Assembly: GCA_011772595.1 (NCBI GenBank)
Contig: WVZH01000326.1
Span: 182,890-196,783 of the forward strand
DNA: 13,894 nucleotides
Origin: Anaerolineales bacterium
GTDB lineage: Bacteria; Chloroflexota; Anaerolineae; Anaerolineales; E44-bin32
Direction: 5' to 3'
Below the pieces are notes generated by a model, which saw only the letters and a program-made list of their open reading frames with translations, did not search any database and was not told the origin of the DNA. Positions within the stretch are counted from its first letter, which is position 1, and the number at the start of each line of letters is the position of its first letter. The translations under genes were made by a program, and so were the position numbers. Shown in pieces: positions 1 through 7,884 of the stretch.

Positions 1-24
1 TTTAAAGGTGATACGCGACTTCGA

Positions 25-1704
25 CTATTCGCTTTCGCGGTGTTGACGCACGAGTTCACGCCGCAATATTTTCAACTGTGTCGTCTTTGGAAGCTCGTCA
101 CGAAATTCGACGTGAGTCGGCACTTTATATGCTGCCAATCGCTCCTTGCACCAAGCTCGAATTTCATCCACTGAAGAGGTTTCACCCTCCTTGAGCACCA
201 CCCAGGCTTTTACGGTTTCACCACGGTAGGCATCCGGAACACCTGCAACCCCAACTTCAAGCACCTTGGGATTCTCGGAGATGACCTCTTCCACCTCGCG
301 CGGCCACACCTGAAAGCCACTTGGCTTGATGAGTTCCTTCTTGCGGTCGACGATGTAGAAGAAGCCATCCTCATCCATGCGTGCAATGTCACCAGTATAG
401 AGCCATCCTTCACGCAATGCGTTGGCCGTCTCCGTTGGTAGTTTATGATAGCCCTTCATAATCTGCGGTCCTTTAATCACCATTTCACCGACCTCACCAG
501 GTCCGAGAACGGTAACCTCGTCGTCCAAGGATATGATGCGCGCATCCACGTTCGGGAGAGGAATGCCGATGGCGCCCTCTCTCGCCTCACCATAGAGTGG
601 GTTGCAATGCGTTGCGGTAGGGGCTTCTGAAAGACCATAGCCTTCAACGAGCTTACCCCCTGTCAGCTTTTCAAATGTCAACTTGGTCTCCCGCATCAAT
701 GGCGCAGAGCCCGAGATACAACCCCTGATCGAGCTCACATCGACCTTCCCCGCTTGTACATCGGGGTGATTATTGATTGCGTTATACATCGCTGGCACAC
801 CCGGGTAGATGCTCGGCCGGTATTTTGCGATCAGATCGAGTATCTCCCCCGTCTGGCGCGCATCAGGTTGCATAGCCAGAGTAGCAGCCGCAGAAATACC
901 CAAACTCATCCCAGCCACAAGGCCGTATACATGGAACATCGGGATAGCCATCAAGACGGTTTCCTGGCCTTCGCGAACGTCGGGCATAAAGGCGCGAATC
1001 TGCAGCGTGTTGGCCACGAGATTGCGGTGCAGTGCGATTGCGGCTTTTGAAAGCCCCGTGGTCCCCCCACTGTACTGGTAGATAGCTACGTCTTCTGGTC
1101 CAACATCGACGGCAGGCCTATCCTCGGGTGTATATTTCTCGATGAGATCCTGCATCAACACGTCACCCTCTGCGAGTTCAATGCGATGACCCCCTTTCTT
1201 TTCCATGAAGAGGCTGAACAGCAATCGCGTGACGGGTGGTAGGGCTTCTTTCAGATTGCTGACGATTAGCGTTTTCAAAGAAGTCCGGGGTTGAACCTCC
1301 TTGATGGCGTTATAGAACAAGCTTAAGGTGACCATAAACTCCAAACCAGCGTCATTCAACTGATGTTCGATCTCTCGCGCCTTATAGAGAGGATTGAAAG
1401 CTACAGCGATCCCTCCCGCCTTGAGGATGGCGTAGAAAGCGATGACAAACTGAGGGCAATTAACCATGAATATGCCTACGGGTGTCCCTTTCTTCACACC
1501 CAACCCTGCTAGTCCGGCTGCAAACCGATCGATCATGGCGTTAATGTCAGCATAATTGATCTTCGCCCCCTTGAATATCGTACACGCACGATCCGGATAC
1601 TTTCTTGCAGATTCCTCCAAGAAGTGGTGCAGCGGTACTTGGGGTATTTCGATCTCAGTCGGAACCCCTTCGTCATAGAATTTATGCCAGGGGCGAGCTT
1701 CCAT
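25..1704 (-). CDS. Long-chain fatty-acid--CoA ligase (AMP-binding, FadD-like)
   Basis: The 559-residue protein is an adenylate-forming acyl-CoA synthetase, which would activate a carboxylic acid, probably a medium or long-chain fatty acid, to its CoA thioester in the cytoplasm. Visible motifs, numbered from the ATG at 1704, are the ATP-binding loop YSGGTTGLSK (about 211-220), GYGLSEAPT (355-363), YTGD (436-439), the hinge DRKKELIKPSG (453-463) and the C-terminal catalytic lysine in LKILRREL (K545). The length is normal for FadD. The loop before K545 reads TTQLK where most relatives have a TxTGK-type loop. A GTG at 1713 is in frame, but the Shine-Dalgarno AAGGAG (1715-1720) is only 1 nt from it and about 10 nt from the ATG at 1704, so the ATG is preferred. 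The gene is divergent from the aminotransferase operon. The family call is firm; chain length of the substrate cannot be read from sequence. Confidence 0.93.
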   Translation of the reverse strand: MEARPWHKFYDEGVPTEIEIPQVPLHHFLEESARKYPDRACTIFKGAKINYADINAMIDRFAAGLAGLGVKKGTPVGIFMVNCPQFVIAFYAILKAGGIAVAFNPLYKAREIEHQLNDAGLEFMVTLSLFYNAIKEVQPRTSLKTLIVSNLKEALPPVTRLLFSLFMEKKGGHRIELAEGDVLMQDLIEKYTPEDRPAVDVGPEDVAIYQYSGGTTGLSKAAIALHRNLVANTLQIRAFMPDVREGQETVLMAIPMFHVYGLVAGMSLGISAAATLAMQPDARQTGEILDLIAKYRPSIYPGVPAMYNAINNHPDVQAGKVDVSSIRGCISGSAPLMRETKLTFEKLTGGKLVEGYGLSEAPTATHCNPLYGEAREGAIGIPLPNVDARIISLDDEVTVLGPGEVGEMVIKGPQIMKGYHKLPTETANALREGWLYTGDIARMDEDGFFYIVDRKKELIKPSGFQVWPREVEEVISENPKVLEVGVAGVPDAYRGETVKAWVVLKEGETSSVDEIRAWCKERLAAYKVPTHVEFRDELPKTTQLKILRRELVRQHRESE

Positions 1705-1714
1705 GATTGCCACT

Positions 1715-1720
1715 CTCCTT
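1715..1720 (-). promoter_or_regulatory. Shine-Dalgarno site deciding the acyl-CoA ligase start
   Basis: On the minus strand this reads AAGGAG. It lies about 10 nt from the ATG at 1704 and 1 nt from an in-frame GTG at 1713, which favours the ATG. Confidence 0.6.
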
Positions 1721-1754
1721 TACTGGAAACAGGCGGATTGTATTTTCTATTATC

Positions 1755-1782
1755 TTTATACAACGGAAAGGCATCCCGGCAA
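1755..1782 (-). promoter_or_regulatory. Candidate sigma-70-type promoter for the acyl-CoA ligase
   Basis: On the minus strand TTGCCG (1777-1782) is separated by 16 nt from TATAAA (1755-1760), placing a start of transcription near 1748 and a leader of about 45 nt. It is a motif-only call, overlapping the candidate plus-strand promoter. Confidence 0.4.
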
Positions 1783-1790
1783 AGTCGGAA

Positions 1791-1799
1791 TGATATAAT
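1791..1799 (+). promoter_or_regulatory. Candidate extended -10 promoter for the aminotransferase operon
   Basis: TGATATAAT is a perfect extended -10 element (TGn followed by TATAAT at 1794-1799). There is no good -35 hexamer at 1771-1777, which an extended -10 can tolerate. The predicted transcript start near 1806 leaves a leader of about 126 nt before the ATG at 1932. Its -35 region overlaps that of the opposite promoter. No leader structure was recognised. Confidence 0.45.
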
Positions 1800-1931
1800 G
1801 TCCCAGTATGGACTCACAATAGCGGCTTAGAGAGGGAGTGAAATTCCGATCGATTTTATGACTACACGCAATCTCTTAGGATCAATGCCGTTCACACCAG
1901 AAGTTGCTTATCCCATGGAGGTCACTCTAGC

Positions 1932-3254
1932 ATGCAGTCAAATTCCATCCCCGGCAAAAAAGCTCTGGATTACTTGAAGCGAGATGAAGCCGTCGTCTCC
2001 CCTTCCTATCCTCGCGCTTATCCCTTCATGATGGAGCGCGGACAGGGTTCTGAAGTGTGGGACGTCGATGGTAATCGTTACATCGATTTCGCAGCAGGAA
2101 TCGCTGTTTCTTCAACCGGGCACAGCCATCCGAAAATCGTTGAGGCGATTCGGAAGCAGTCCGAGCAGTTCTTACACATCTCATCCGATTTCTACCATCC
2201 GATATGGATTGAGTTTTCAGAACGTCTGGCTTCCATTGCACCCTTTGAAGAACCTGCAAAAATCTTCCTCGGCAATTCAGGCGCGGAAGCCGTCGAAGCG
2301 GCGATTAAATTGGCCAGGTATCACACCGGCCGACAGCAATTCATCGGCTTTTACGGATCCTTTCACGGGCGCACCATGGGCGCTCTGTCATTTACTGCGA
2401 GCAAGCCGGCATACCGACAAGGTTTTTTCCCCATGATGCCCGGTGTAACGCACGTTCCATTTCCAGATCCTTACCGCCCTTTACTAAACCCAACGAGCGT
2501 GGATTATGGTGAGACGGTGGTCCAATTCATCAAGGAAGTTATTCTAACCAAAGTGCTTCCCGCTGATGATTGCGCTGCAATCCTCGTCGAGCCGATCCAG
2601 GGCGAAGGGGGATATGTTGTCCCCCCCGATGGTTTCTTCCCCTCTTTACGCAGATTGTGCGACGAGCACGGTATCCTGCTCATCGTCGATGAGGTGCAAT
2701 CCGGTGTTGGTCGTACGGGGAAATGGTGGGCCATCGAACATTGGGGGGTCGAACCCGACATCGTCTGTACAGCAAAGGGTATTGCCTCAGGAATACCACT
2801 CGGAGGGATAATAGCCCGCGAGAGTGTAATGGATTGGCCACCAGGCGCCCACGGAAATACCTACGGAGGGAATCCAATCGCATGTAGTGCGGGGCTTGCG
2901 ACGTTAGAATTGATCGAAAACGGCATGATGCAGAATGCAGCCGAAGTCGGTGAATATACGCTCGATGCTCTTGCCGAAATTCAGGCTCGACACACCAGCA
3001 TCGGGGACGTCCGAGGCAAAGGATTGATGATCGGGATCGATTTCGTCAAGGACAAAGCGAGCAAGGAACCTGCGACCGGTCTGCGTAAACGGGTGGAACA
3101 AACAGCCTTCCAGAACGGTTTGCTCACCTTGGGTTGTGGTCCGAGCACAATTCGCCTAGCCCCAGCGCTCAACATCTCGACGGATATAGTTGATCAAGGC
3201 CTGACGATCCTTGAAGCCTCCATCACCGAAGCCGAGAAAGAAGGTCTGGACTGA
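1932..3254 (+). CDS. Class III PLP aminotransferase (acetylornithine / 4-aminobutyrate type)
   Basis: The 440-residue fold-type I PLP enzyme would move an amino group from an amine or omega-amino acid to a 2-oxo acid. The PLP-binding region shows GNSGAEA (114-120), the aspartate that pairs with the PLP ring nitrogen in IVDEVQSGVGRTG (D253) and the Schiff-base lysine in CTAKGIASG (K282), so it should be active. The N-terminal SYPRAYPFMMERG and the PIQGEGGY segment recall the archaeal/thermophile 4-aminobutyrate or ornithine aminotransferase-like branch, in which some members are amino-acid racemases; the substrate is therefore open. The ATG has a GGAGGT site about 9 nt upstream. The gene is the first of a three-gene operon: its TGA is directly followed by the ATG of the histidine kinase. 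It is a different branch from the second class III enzyme at 10357-11622. Confidence 0.92.
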   Translation: MQSNSIPGKKALDYLKRDEAVVSPSYPRAYPFMMERGQGSEVWDVDGNRYIDFAAGIAVSSTGHSHPKIVEAIRKQSEQFLHISSDFYHPIWIEFSERLASIAPFEEPAKIFLGNSGAEAVEAAIKLARYHTGRQQFIGFYGSFHGRTMGALSFTASKPAYRQGFFPMMPGVTHVPFPDPYRPLLNPTSVDYGETVVQFIKEVILTKVLPADDCAAILVEPIQGEGGYVVPPDGFFPSLRRLCDEHGILLIVDEVQSGVGRTGKWWAIEHWGVEPDIVCTAKGIASGIPLGGIIARESVMDWPPGAHGNTYGGNPIACSAGLATLELIENGMMQNAAEVGEYTLDALAEIQARHTSIGDVRGKGLMIGIDFVKDKASKEPATGLRKRVEQTAFQNGLLTLGCGPSTIRLAPALNISTDIVDQGLTILEASITEAEKEGLD

Positions 3255-4817
3255 ATGCTTCCGGATTTCCGAGTTCGCCAGCGCGACTACCTGCTCGAGA
3301 TTTCGCGAGTCATTACGGAGGAGTTGGACCTCAATCGTGTTTTGACTCGTATTGTGCGTGCGTCCGCCGAGCTCCTTGCTGGACACGCCGGGTTGATCGC
3401 ATTACGTGAGGAAGGCGGCGGGTGGCGCATCGCTTCGTCGTACGGCATCAACAAAGAGTTCCTGAAGAATCTTGATCCCTTGCTGGCAGACATTCCCGAA
3501 CACGGAGATCCGGCCCGCTTTGCCCTCCCGGAAATCAATCGACGTCTACAACGCATCACGGAAGCTGCAACCATGGGTCTACTCACCGGCGTTGGCTTAC
3601 CGTTGATCGCTCAAGGGGAAGTCATCGGTGTCATCTTCGTCTTCCGATCCTACCTGGGACGGTTCTCATCGGCCGACCGCAAACTCCTTCAATCGTTTGC
3701 ATCTCAAGCATCCATCGCTGCACACAACGCCAAACTGTACACCGAAATGACACGCCAAAAGCAGCACACCGATGCGGTTTTGGATTCTGCTGCCGATGGC
3801 ATTTTTATCCTGGATCCAAGTTTCCGATTCGAACGCTTCAATCGCGCATGTGCGCGCCTCACAGGATACGCCTCAGAAGAAGTCTTAGGCAAGCAGCACA
3901 GCGAAATCATTCGCTGGCTGCGGCGAGAACCCGGTCTTTCTTTGGAAGATGCGGAAGCCGGGGGATGGCCGCTGTCAGCCCATGCGACACTATATGTGGA
4001 AGGAGACCTCCTAACCAAGGCTGGGAGCGCCCTCAGTGTCGGAATTCGTTATGCACCCACCCTTTCGAATGAAGGCCGCCTACGCAGCATCGTCGCCAAT
4101 ATTCGAGACATCACAAAATTCCGAGAAGCCGAAGAACTTAAAAACACTTTCATCTCGATCATCAGTCACGAGCTTCGCACGCCGGTTGCGCTGATTAAAG
4201 GATACGTGGGTACACTGCGAAGGGAAGATGCACAATGGGATCCAAACATGGTGCGCGATAGCCTGGCAGTGATCGAGGAAGAAGCGGACCGACTGGCCGA
4301 CCTCATTGATGACCTACTTGACGCTTCCAGACTCGCTGCAGGGGCTTTATCACTAAACCTGTCAGAGGTAGCTCTCCCCGACCTCACGCAGCGTATCGCC
4401 GATCGATTCCAGACGCAATCCCCGAAGCACAACTTCGAAGTCGATTTTCCAGAAGGCTTCCCTATGATTTCAGCCGATGAGGACCGCCTCACACAAGTGC
4501 TATCCAACTTGATCTCGAACGCAGTTAAATATTCTCCATCTGGCGGTATCGTAGACATTCGCGGCCAAGTCCAGAAAAATGATGTCATTGTTTGTGTGAG
4601 TGATGAAGGAGTGGGAATCGCACCCGAAGACGTGCCCAGGGTTTTCGATTTATTTTATCGCTCCAACGACACGTCACGAAAAACACAAGGAGCAGGTTTG
4701 GGTCTTTTCCTTGCAAAAGCCGTCATCGATGCTCACGAGGGACGCATCTGGGTCGACGAGCGCGTGCAGGAAGGCGCGAGAATTTGCTTCTCCCTCCCAC
4801 GGTCGCGAGAAATATAA
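3255..4817 (+). CDS. Soluble GAF-PAS sensor histidine kinase
   Basis: The 520-residue protein has a GAF domain (about 22-160), a short helical linker, a PAS domain (about 173-290, starting AVLDSAADGIFILD), a HisKA dimerisation domain with the phospho-accepting histidine in SHELRTP (H305), and a HATPase_c domain with N box (N422), G1 box DEGVGI (D450) and G2 box GAGLGL (from G479). No hydrophobic segment long enough to span a membrane is visible, so it should sense an intracellular ligand or redox signal through GAF/PAS. All catalytic residues are present. No receiver domain is fused and no response regulator lies in the window. Its ATG touches the aminotransferase stop, with AAGGT about 9 nt upstream inside that gene, so translation is probably coupled. 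The signal and the partner are unknown. Confidence 0.93.
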   Translation: MLPDFRVRQRDYLLEISRVITEELDLNRVLTRIVRASAELLAGHAGLIALREEGGGWRIASSYGINKEFLKNLDPLLADIPEHGDPARFALPEINRRLQRITEAATMGLLTGVGLPLIAQGEVIGVIFVFRSYLGRFSSADRKLLQSFASQASIAAHNAKLYTEMTRQKQHTDAVLDSAADGIFILDPSFRFERFNRACARLTGYASEEVLGKQHSEIIRWLRREPGLSLEDAEAGGWPLSAHATLYVEGDLLTKAGSALSVGIRYAPTLSNEGRLRSIVANIRDITKFREAEELKNTFISIISHELRTPVALIKGYVGTLRREDAQWDPNMVRDSLAVIEEEADRLADLIDDLLDASRLAAGALSLNLSEVALPDLTQRIADRFQTQSPKHNFEVDFPEGFPMISADEDRLTQVLSNLISNAVKYSPSGGIVDIRGQVQKNDVIVCVSDEGVGIAPEDVPRVFDLFYRSNDTSRKTQGAGLGLFLAKAVIDAHEGRIWVDERVQEGARICFSLPRSREI

Positions 4818-4840
4818 CCGAAAAGGAACTCGAGATAATT

Positions 4841-6214
4841 ATGGTTCAATCCCCAACACCATTACGCTGTCCTAACTGTCAATCGCAAATTCAAGCAGCT
4901 ATCGAACAATTGCTTGATGTCGGCTCTGATCCCGCCGCAAAAGCTCGCCTGCTTTCAGGGACTTTCAACCTAATCCAATGCTCTGTGTGCGGTTTTAAAG
5001 GCCAGATCGCCACGCCATTGGTCTATCACGACCCAAATCATGAATTACTGCTTACATTCATGCCCGTCGAAATCAATATCCCCAAAGAGGAGCAAGAACG
5101 TGTAATCGGGCAAATGATCAACACCGTGACGAATCGCCTCCCCGCAGAACAGCGCAAAGGTTATCTGCTCCAACCCCATGCTGTTCTCACGATGCAAAGT
5201 TTGATCGAACGCGTCCTGGAAGCGGACGGGATTACCAAGGAAGAAATCGAGGGTCAACGTGAGCGGATGCGCCTGTTTGAAGATTTATTACGGACTCCCG
5301 AACATCATCTCAATGCCTTTATCGCCGATCACGACGAAAGAATGGACGCCGCCTTTTTTCAGCTAGCCAGCCTGACTGTCCAGTCCACTGATGACGCACG
5401 AGCAAGAGAAGCGCTCAACCAACGAGTGGAAATAGCCCTCCGCCAAAGTACCTTTGGCAAAAAAATAAAGGCACAAGAGGAGGAACTCCAAGCTGCGGTT
5501 GAGAGCCTAAACGAACTCGGAGAAAAGATATCTAGGGAAAACCTCCTAACCCTGTTTATCGATGCCCCAGGGGATGATCGAGTTGTGGCACTCGTCAATC
5601 TGACCCGACCAGCTCTCGATTATTCATTCTTCCAACTTCTCACGGAGCGCATCGATGCCAGCGAAGATGAAGAGCATGCGAGACTTGTTGAACTCCGGAG
5701 TCGCATTCTCGAAATCACGCAACAAATCGACAAGGTTCAGGAGGCACGAGCATCCCAGGCCGCCGACCTCCTGCAATCCCTAATAAAAGCTGAAGATCTC
5801 GACCAAGCACTCCCTGCTGCTCTACCCCTTGTCGACGATTTCTTCCTTGGCATCCTGCAGGCAAATATTCAGGCGGCCGAGGAGCGGGAAGATGAGGTCA
5901 CGCTTTCGAAGTTAGAAGAAATCCGTTCTCGTCTTCAAGAGCTTGCCGAGGAATCCATTCCACCAGGAATTCGTCTGGCGCAAGAACTCCTCAACATCAC
6001 CGAGCAAGAGCATCTCCAGAAATTTCTCGAAGAGTCGGCTGATGCAATCGACGATCAAACGCTTGGAGCGTTGATGGCCACTGCTGAAAGCCTTGAGGAA
6101 CGTGGAGAACAAGACGGCGCATCGCAGATACGAGAGCTATATCGCCAGGCGTTGAGGTTCTCGATGAAAGCAAAGATGAAAAAAAAGGAAGAGAAAAGCG
6201 AACCTTCCACGTGA
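4841..6214 (+). CDS. CpXC-domain zinc-ribbon protein with helical repeat tail
   Basis: The 457-residue protein begins with a CpXC-type domain: CPNC (C10, C13) and CSVC (C47, C50) would form a four-cysteine zinc site, followed by the typical strand-rich region ending near residue 125. The remainder is acidic and helical, and contains about four degenerate repeats of 60-90 residues (starting near 149, 234, 309 and 382), with shared elements such as FFQLL and LRSR. The tail ends in a lysine-rich patch (KAKMKKKEEK). CpXC proteins are of unknown function. The start at the ATG 23 nt after the kinase stop is chosen because the domain begins there and AAGGA lies upstream (spacing about 13 nt, rather long); a TTG at 4784 overlapping the kinase would add 19 residues without homology. 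It is the last gene of the operon. Confidence 0.85.
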   Translation: MVQSPTPLRCPNCQSQIQAAIEQLLDVGSDPAAKARLLSGTFNLIQCSVCGFKGQIATPLVYHDPNHELLLTFMPVEINIPKEEQERVIGQMINTVTNRLPAEQRKGYLLQPHAVLTMQSLIERVLEADGITKEEIEGQRERMRLFEDLLRTPEHHLNAFIADHDERMDAAFFQLASLTVQSTDDARAREALNQRVEIALRQSTFGKKIKAQEEELQAAVESLNELGEKISRENLLTLFIDAPGDDRVVALVNLTRPALDYSFFQLLTERIDASEDEEHARLVELRSRILEITQQIDKVQEARASQAADLLQSLIKAEDLDQALPAALPLVDDFFLGILQANIQAAEEREDEVTLSKLEEIRSRLQELAEESIPPGIRLAQELLNITEQEHLQKFLEESADAIDDQTLGALMATAESLEERGEQDGASQIRELYRQALRFSMKAKMKKKEEKSEPST

Positions 6215-6235
6215 TTCCTTAAGCTGGTAGCATCT

Positions 6236-6269
6236 AAAAAGAGTCAGGAATTTCCAATGAAATCCTCTT
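6236..6269. terminator. Possible bidirectional terminator between convergent genes
   Basis: Arms GAATTTC (6248-6254) and GAAATC (6259-6264) with loop CAAT, flanked by AAGAG (6239-6243) and CTCTT (6265-6269), form an interrupted stem. On the minus strand it ends in TTTTT (6240-6236). It lies in the 76-nt gap between the convergent CpXC and dehydratase genes. The bulge makes it a weak call. Confidence 0.35.
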
Positions 6270-6290
6270 GTGTACCACGAATTAATCGCA

Positions 6291-7271
6291 TTATTCCGCG
6301 AACTCGTTGAGGATCTCACGCAAGAGGGGGATAGGGAGATTGCCGCCAGTTACTATACAGACAACAGTTTCCCCGGCGACATCAAATTCACCTTGCAGAA
6401 GCGGTGCGACGCTTGCTGCCGCGGAAGCCTCCACGACGATTTGCTCCTGTTCCAAGAGCTTGAAAATAGCGTACCGCATGGACCGCTCATCTACTAGCAA
6501 GATTCGTTCGACAAGCGTCCTGGCGAGATAGAATGGAATGGCACCGAAGCCACCTGCCAATCCATCGGCGATGGTAGGCGCGTGATCGTACGGATCGTGG
6601 GGCACACCCTCACGAAAGCTGAGTAGAGCCGCTGGACTGGCCTCAGGTTGAACACCGATGATCCGACAGTCTCGTTTCATTTCGATGGCCGCACTGGCGA
6701 TCCCGGCGATCAATCCTCCTCCTCCAACCGGAACCAGAATTAGTGAAACGTCAGGTAGCTCCGAGAGTATCTCCAATCCGATCGTACCTTGGCCAGCGAT
6801 GACGTCGAGGTCGTCGTATGCTGGTATCTCCAATGCTCCACTCTCTCGAGAGAACGCCGCAGCGGCCTGGTGAGCGTCTTCATACGTGCTTCCAGAAATG
6901 TGGACCTTTGCAGGAAAGGGTTCAATTTTATCGAGCTTGGTTTTTGGCGCGTTCCCTGGGACAAAGATGTCCACCTTCTGGATATCTAAACAACTCGAGG
7001 CGTACGCCACACCCAGACCGTGGTTCCCCGCCGATCCCGTCACGATTCCATTCGAACGTTCTTCCATCGACAAGAGACTGATCTTATTCACCGCGCCGCG
7101 CACTTTGAAAGATCCTGTCGGTTGTTCGTTCTCCAGCTTTAGCCAGACCGCGGATCCCGTAAGCCGGCTTAAATAAAAACTTCGCCTCAACCGTGTCCTA
7201 CGGACATACGGATCAATGCGTTGTTGGGCTCGCAGGATCGGCACGAGGCCGAGCGAAGTTATTGGCGCCAG
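6291..7271 (-). CDS. Threonine/serine dehydratase (PLP fold type II)
   Basis: This would be a PLP-dependent ammonia-lyase converting threonine (or serine) to a 2-oxo acid and ammonia. With a CTG start the protein has 326 residues. It shows the PLP lysine in GSFKVRGA (K56), the substrate/cofactor loop SAGNHG (80-85), the phosphate-binding PVGGGG (181-186) and a C-terminal TGGN. There is no ACT-type regulatory domain, so it matches the short catabolic/TdcB or serine-racemase-like size class rather than full biosynthetic IlvA. The longest standard-codon frame begins at GTG 7244, but that GTG has no Shine-Dalgarno site, whereas the CTG at 7271 has AAGGAG at an ideal 7 nt, and the nine added residues extend the N-terminal helix expected in this family. 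It lies 54 nt after the small membrane-protein gene, probably in one transcript. Confidence 0.9.
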   Translation of the reverse strand: MAPITSLGLVPILRAQQRIDPYVRRTRLRRSFYLSRLTGSAVWLKLENEQPTGSFKVRGAVNKISLLSMEERSNGIVTGSAGNHGLGVAYASSCLDIQKVDIFVPGNAPKTKLDKIEPFPAKVHISGSTYEDAHQAAAAFSRESGALEIPAYDDLDVIAGQGTIGLEILSELPDVSLILVPVGGGGLIAGIASAAIEMKRDCRIIGVQPEASPAALLSFREGVPHDPYDHAPTIADGLAGGFGAIPFYLARTLVERILLVDERSMRYAIFKLLEQEQIVVEASAAASVAPLLQGEFDVAGETVVCIVTGGNLPIPLLREILNEFAE

Positions 7272-7278
7272 GGGTTCA

Positions 7279-7284
7279 CTCCTT
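7279..7284 (-). promoter_or_regulatory. Shine-Dalgarno site pointing to a CTG start
   Basis: On the minus strand AAGGAG lies 7 nt before CTG 7271. No ATG, GTG or TTG in the dehydratase frame lies between it and the GTG at 7244. An in-frame stop (TAA, 7290-7292) lies just upstream, which limits the choice of starts to the CTG or the unsupported GTG. Confidence 0.6.
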
Positions 7285-7325
7285 CGTATTTACGTCAAGC
7301 ATGTCTACTACTGAAATTCAAGTAA

Positions 7326-7682
7326 TCAGCGCATGAGTTCATTCAGCCGGTCGCGAACGTCCATAGCATTACCCAATACCACTCCCAGGATAGCCAGGAA
7401 GACGATCGCCGCAAACCCGATGGTGTCAGTCCAAGCTGATTCAACAAAGAAAGGAAGGAGGACAAAAACACCTACACCTAGAGCCATGCCTATAACGAGC
7501 CCCCACCACTTTTTAGGGATTTCACGCATCACTTCACCGAATGAAAACCGCTTCACCGATCGTTTCCGGCGTACAGCAATATTGTGCTGGAGTTTCTTGG
7601 CCTTGGTTTGCGGATCCCGAAGTTGAAGTTGGCGATCGCGAATGCGCTTCAGGCGATCCATCTCTCGATCACTGCGACTCAT
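7326..7682 (-). CDS. Small membrane protein, two TM helices, unknown function
   Basis: The 118-residue protein has a strongly basic, probably helical cytoplasmic N-terminus (about 1-58, rich in K and R), then two hydrophobic segments (about 59-80, beginning WWGLVIGMALG, and about 87-106, including IVFLAILGVVLG), and a short charged tail. I do not recognise a named domain. The basic N-terminus suggests contact with lipid head groups, nucleic acid or a partner, but nothing shows which. The frame is open up to 7751, but the ATG at 7682 is chosen because GGAGG sits 6 nt upstream. It lies 54 nt upstream of the dehydratase and may be cotranscribed with it. The 202 bases upstream (7683-7884) contain its promoter region; no convincing hexamers were found there. 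Confidence 0.8.
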   Translation of the reverse strand: MSRSDREMDRLKRIRDRQLQLRDPQTKAKKLQHNIAVRRKRSVKRFSFGEVMREIPKKWWGLVIGMALGVGVFVLLPFFVESAWTDTIGFAAIVFLAILGVVLGNAMDVRDRLNELMR

Positions 7683-7688
7683 TACATG

Positions 7689-7693
7689 CCTCC
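7689..7693 (-). promoter_or_regulatory. Shine-Dalgarno site deciding the membrane-protein start
   Basis: On the minus strand GGAGG lies 6 nt before the ATG at 7682 and favours it over the 23-residue longer open frame. Confidence 0.6.
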
Positions 7694-7884
7694 AGTATTG
7701 AACATTAGCGATCCGGTCTCCACAGATTGATCGTCTGGTATTCAAGTTCATGGATGAAGCAAACGACTTCCTATTGCGTCTTCCGCTCCGATCCAGGGTA
7801 ATAGGATAGGTGATATTTCGTTAAAGTGCTATCGATCATGCAAGGAGCGATGTACGACTTCAGTTGTAATTCTAAGTAAGTAGA

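Noticed and set aside
1858..1977. 39-codon plus-strand frame starting at ATG 1858 in the aminotransferase leader and overlapping its start
   Set aside because: The nearest GGGAG is about 20 nt away, too far for a ribosome-binding site, and the peptide has no leader-peptide feature such as a codon run.
4166..4588. Minus-strand 140-codon frame inside the histidine kinase gene
   Set aside because: It is opposite the intact HisKA/HATPase region, arginine/serine-rich and without any domain.
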